Shown: positions 63,392 to 64,000 of the stretch, in pieces
Layout of the letters: each line of letters starts with the position of its first letter
How positions within the stretch are numbered: position 1 is the stretch's first letter
NCBI RefSeq assembly: GCF_030815415.1
Contig: NZ_JAUSWW010000001.1
Location: forward strand, 8,432,001-8,496,000
Direction: 5' to 3'
DNA length: 64,000 bases
Origin: Streptomyces canus
GTDB lineage: Bacteria > Actinomycetota > Actinomycetes > Streptomycetales > Streptomycetaceae
Notes under the pieces: model-generated
Databases searched by the model: none
What the model was told of the DNA's origin: nothing
Seen by the model: only the letters and a program-made list of their open reading frames with translations
Made by a program: the position numbers and the translations under genes

Positions 63392-64000
63392 ATGCCCCGA
63401 CTCCCGCACCCCGCACCCGAATCGCTCCGCCGCGACCCGCTGCCCCTGCGCGGTCGCACCGCCCTGGTCACCGGCGCCAGCAGACGCGGCGGCATCGGGC
63501 ACGCGGTGGCCCGCCGGCTGGCCGCCTACGGGGCGAGCGTCTACCTGCACCACCACGTGCCGCACGACGCCGCCCAGCCGTGGGGCGCCGACCGCCCCGA
63601 GGACGTGCTCGCCTTCGTGCGCGCGGCACAAGGCGATCCACAGGCCCGGATCGCAGCGGGCCCCGGTGACCTGTCCGACCCGGCCGCCCCAGCCGAACTG
63701 ATCGACACCGCCGTTTCCGCGCTCGGCGGCCGCCTCGACATCCTGGTCGCCAACCACGCCCTCAGCGGCAGTGACGGCACCCTCGACGAGATCGACGCGA
63801 CCATGCTCGACGCGCACTGGGCGGTCGACACCCGCTCGGTACTGCTGCTCGTGCAGGCCTACACCCGCCGCCGCTCGGACACCCCGGGCGGCCGGATCGT
63901 GATGATGACCTCCGGCCAGGACATCGCCGGCGGCATGCCGGGCGAGATCGCCTACGCCCTCCAGAAGGGCGCCCTGGCCTCCGTCACCCGCTCGCTCTCG
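63392..64000 (+). CDS. short-chain dehydrogenase/reductase, 3' end outside window
   Basis: 203 codons seen, frame open to the last base. TALVTGASRRGGIGHAVARRL (cofactor turn, with an extra Arg-Gly insertion), LDILVANHAL (NNAG variant), catalytic Ser in MMTSGQD and YALQKGAL (Tyr/Lys). The NAG position reads NHA. FabG/3-ketoacyl-reductase-like. Continues to the right. Confidence 0.88.
   Translation, partial: MPRLPHPAPESLRRDPLPLRGRTALVTGASRRGGIGHAVARRLAAYGASVYLHHHVPHDAAQPWGADRPEDVLAFVRAAQGDPQARIAAGPGDLSDPAAPAELIDTAVSALGGRLDILVANHALSGSDGTLDEIDATMLDAHWAVDTRSVLLLVQAYTRRRSDTPGGRIVMMTSGQDIAGGMPGEIAYALQKGALASVTRSLS

Noticed and set aside
1..64000. TTA (bldA-dependent) codons, tRNA genes, transposases or prophage
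   Set aside because: I looked through TTA/TAA occurrences and found none clearly in frame in a real gene, and saw no tRNA or mobile-element gene; the scan was by eye, so isolated misses are possible.

Overview
The window is a stretch of a very high G+C actinomycete chromosome, almost certainly Streptomyces. Coding regions are dense with strong G/C bias at third codon positions, GTG starts and ATGA/GTGA start-stop overlaps are common, and several promoters resemble the vegetative Streptomyces pattern (TTGACA-N17-TAGNNT). The gene set fits as well: a divergent extra EF-Tu of the tuf3 type, uracil-DNA glycosylase, Lnt, UppP, SbcCD, PobA, and many one-component regulators paired with exporters. 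I see no phage, plasmid, transposase, CRISPR, rRNA or tRNA. It reads as chromosomal accessory/housekeeping DNA rather than a biosynthetic cluster.

Layout. 1-4.2 kb: the end of a PadR regulator, an SRPBCC protein, a Clp-N domain protein and two EamA/DMT exporters, the second behind a possible leader peptide. 4.2-10.6 kb: two flavin-split-barrel proteins divergent from a MocR regulator across a 12-bp palindrome, a LysR-DMT exporter divergon, another split-barrel protein, an isochorismatase-like protein without its catalytic residues, and a Rieske lipoprotein. 10.6-16.6 kb: a HipA-like kinase/DUF3037 pair, a two-SDR operon, an orphan peptide-binding lipoprotein, ung and a small repeat protein. 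16.7-17.1 kb holds a degenerate 22-bp minisatellite and a separate 24-bp repeat. 17.1-24.4 kb: a lipoprotein, DinB, a TetR/FAD-monooxygenase divergon with two 14-bp palindromes, an oxidoreductase, lnt, a SnoaL-like protein and a second monooxygenase.

24.5-35.6 kb: a CPT-like kinase, small conserved proteins, uppP, a three-gene carbohydrate-type operon (Gfo/Idh/MocA, DUF6807, cupin) under a LacI-type box, an alpha/beta hydrolase, an HxlR/thiolase divergon, a VTT membrane protein, a DNA-alkylation-repair protein and tuf3 with a possible upstream ORF and stem-loop. 35.7-47 kb: a spermidine-synthase-like protein, an MFS exporter, three tandem paralogous membrane-anchored proteins, a thioesterase, a galU variant, a sigma/zinc-finger/ricin-like membrane protein, a secreted carboxylesterase and DedA.

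47-64 kb: gamma-carbonic anhydrase, an acyltransferase, a DMT exporter/XRE-cupin divergon with a YbaK protein, a CDF exporter/ArsR divergon, pobA, a radical-SAM protein, a CoA-binding protein, a CysS-like protein without aaRS motifs, a frameshifted SixA phosphatase, a hypothetical protein, YigZ, sbcD-sbcC, an Lrp/rhodanese divergon, an Imm21-like protein and the start of an SDR.

Themes: regulator-exporter divergons are frequent (four DMT transporters, one CDF). A dispersed element ending in a GC-rich hairpin sits just after the stop codons of four genes. At one site the exporter facing the element has no in-frame stop codon and its frame runs antisense through the whole neighbouring regulator gene. 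Two loci look broken or degenerate (SixA frameshift, catalytic-residue-less isochorismatase). No locus can be proven to be a new system from sequence alone; the best candidates are the kinase/DUF3037 pair, the tuf3 leader, the post-stop repeat family and the tandem membrane-protein trio.
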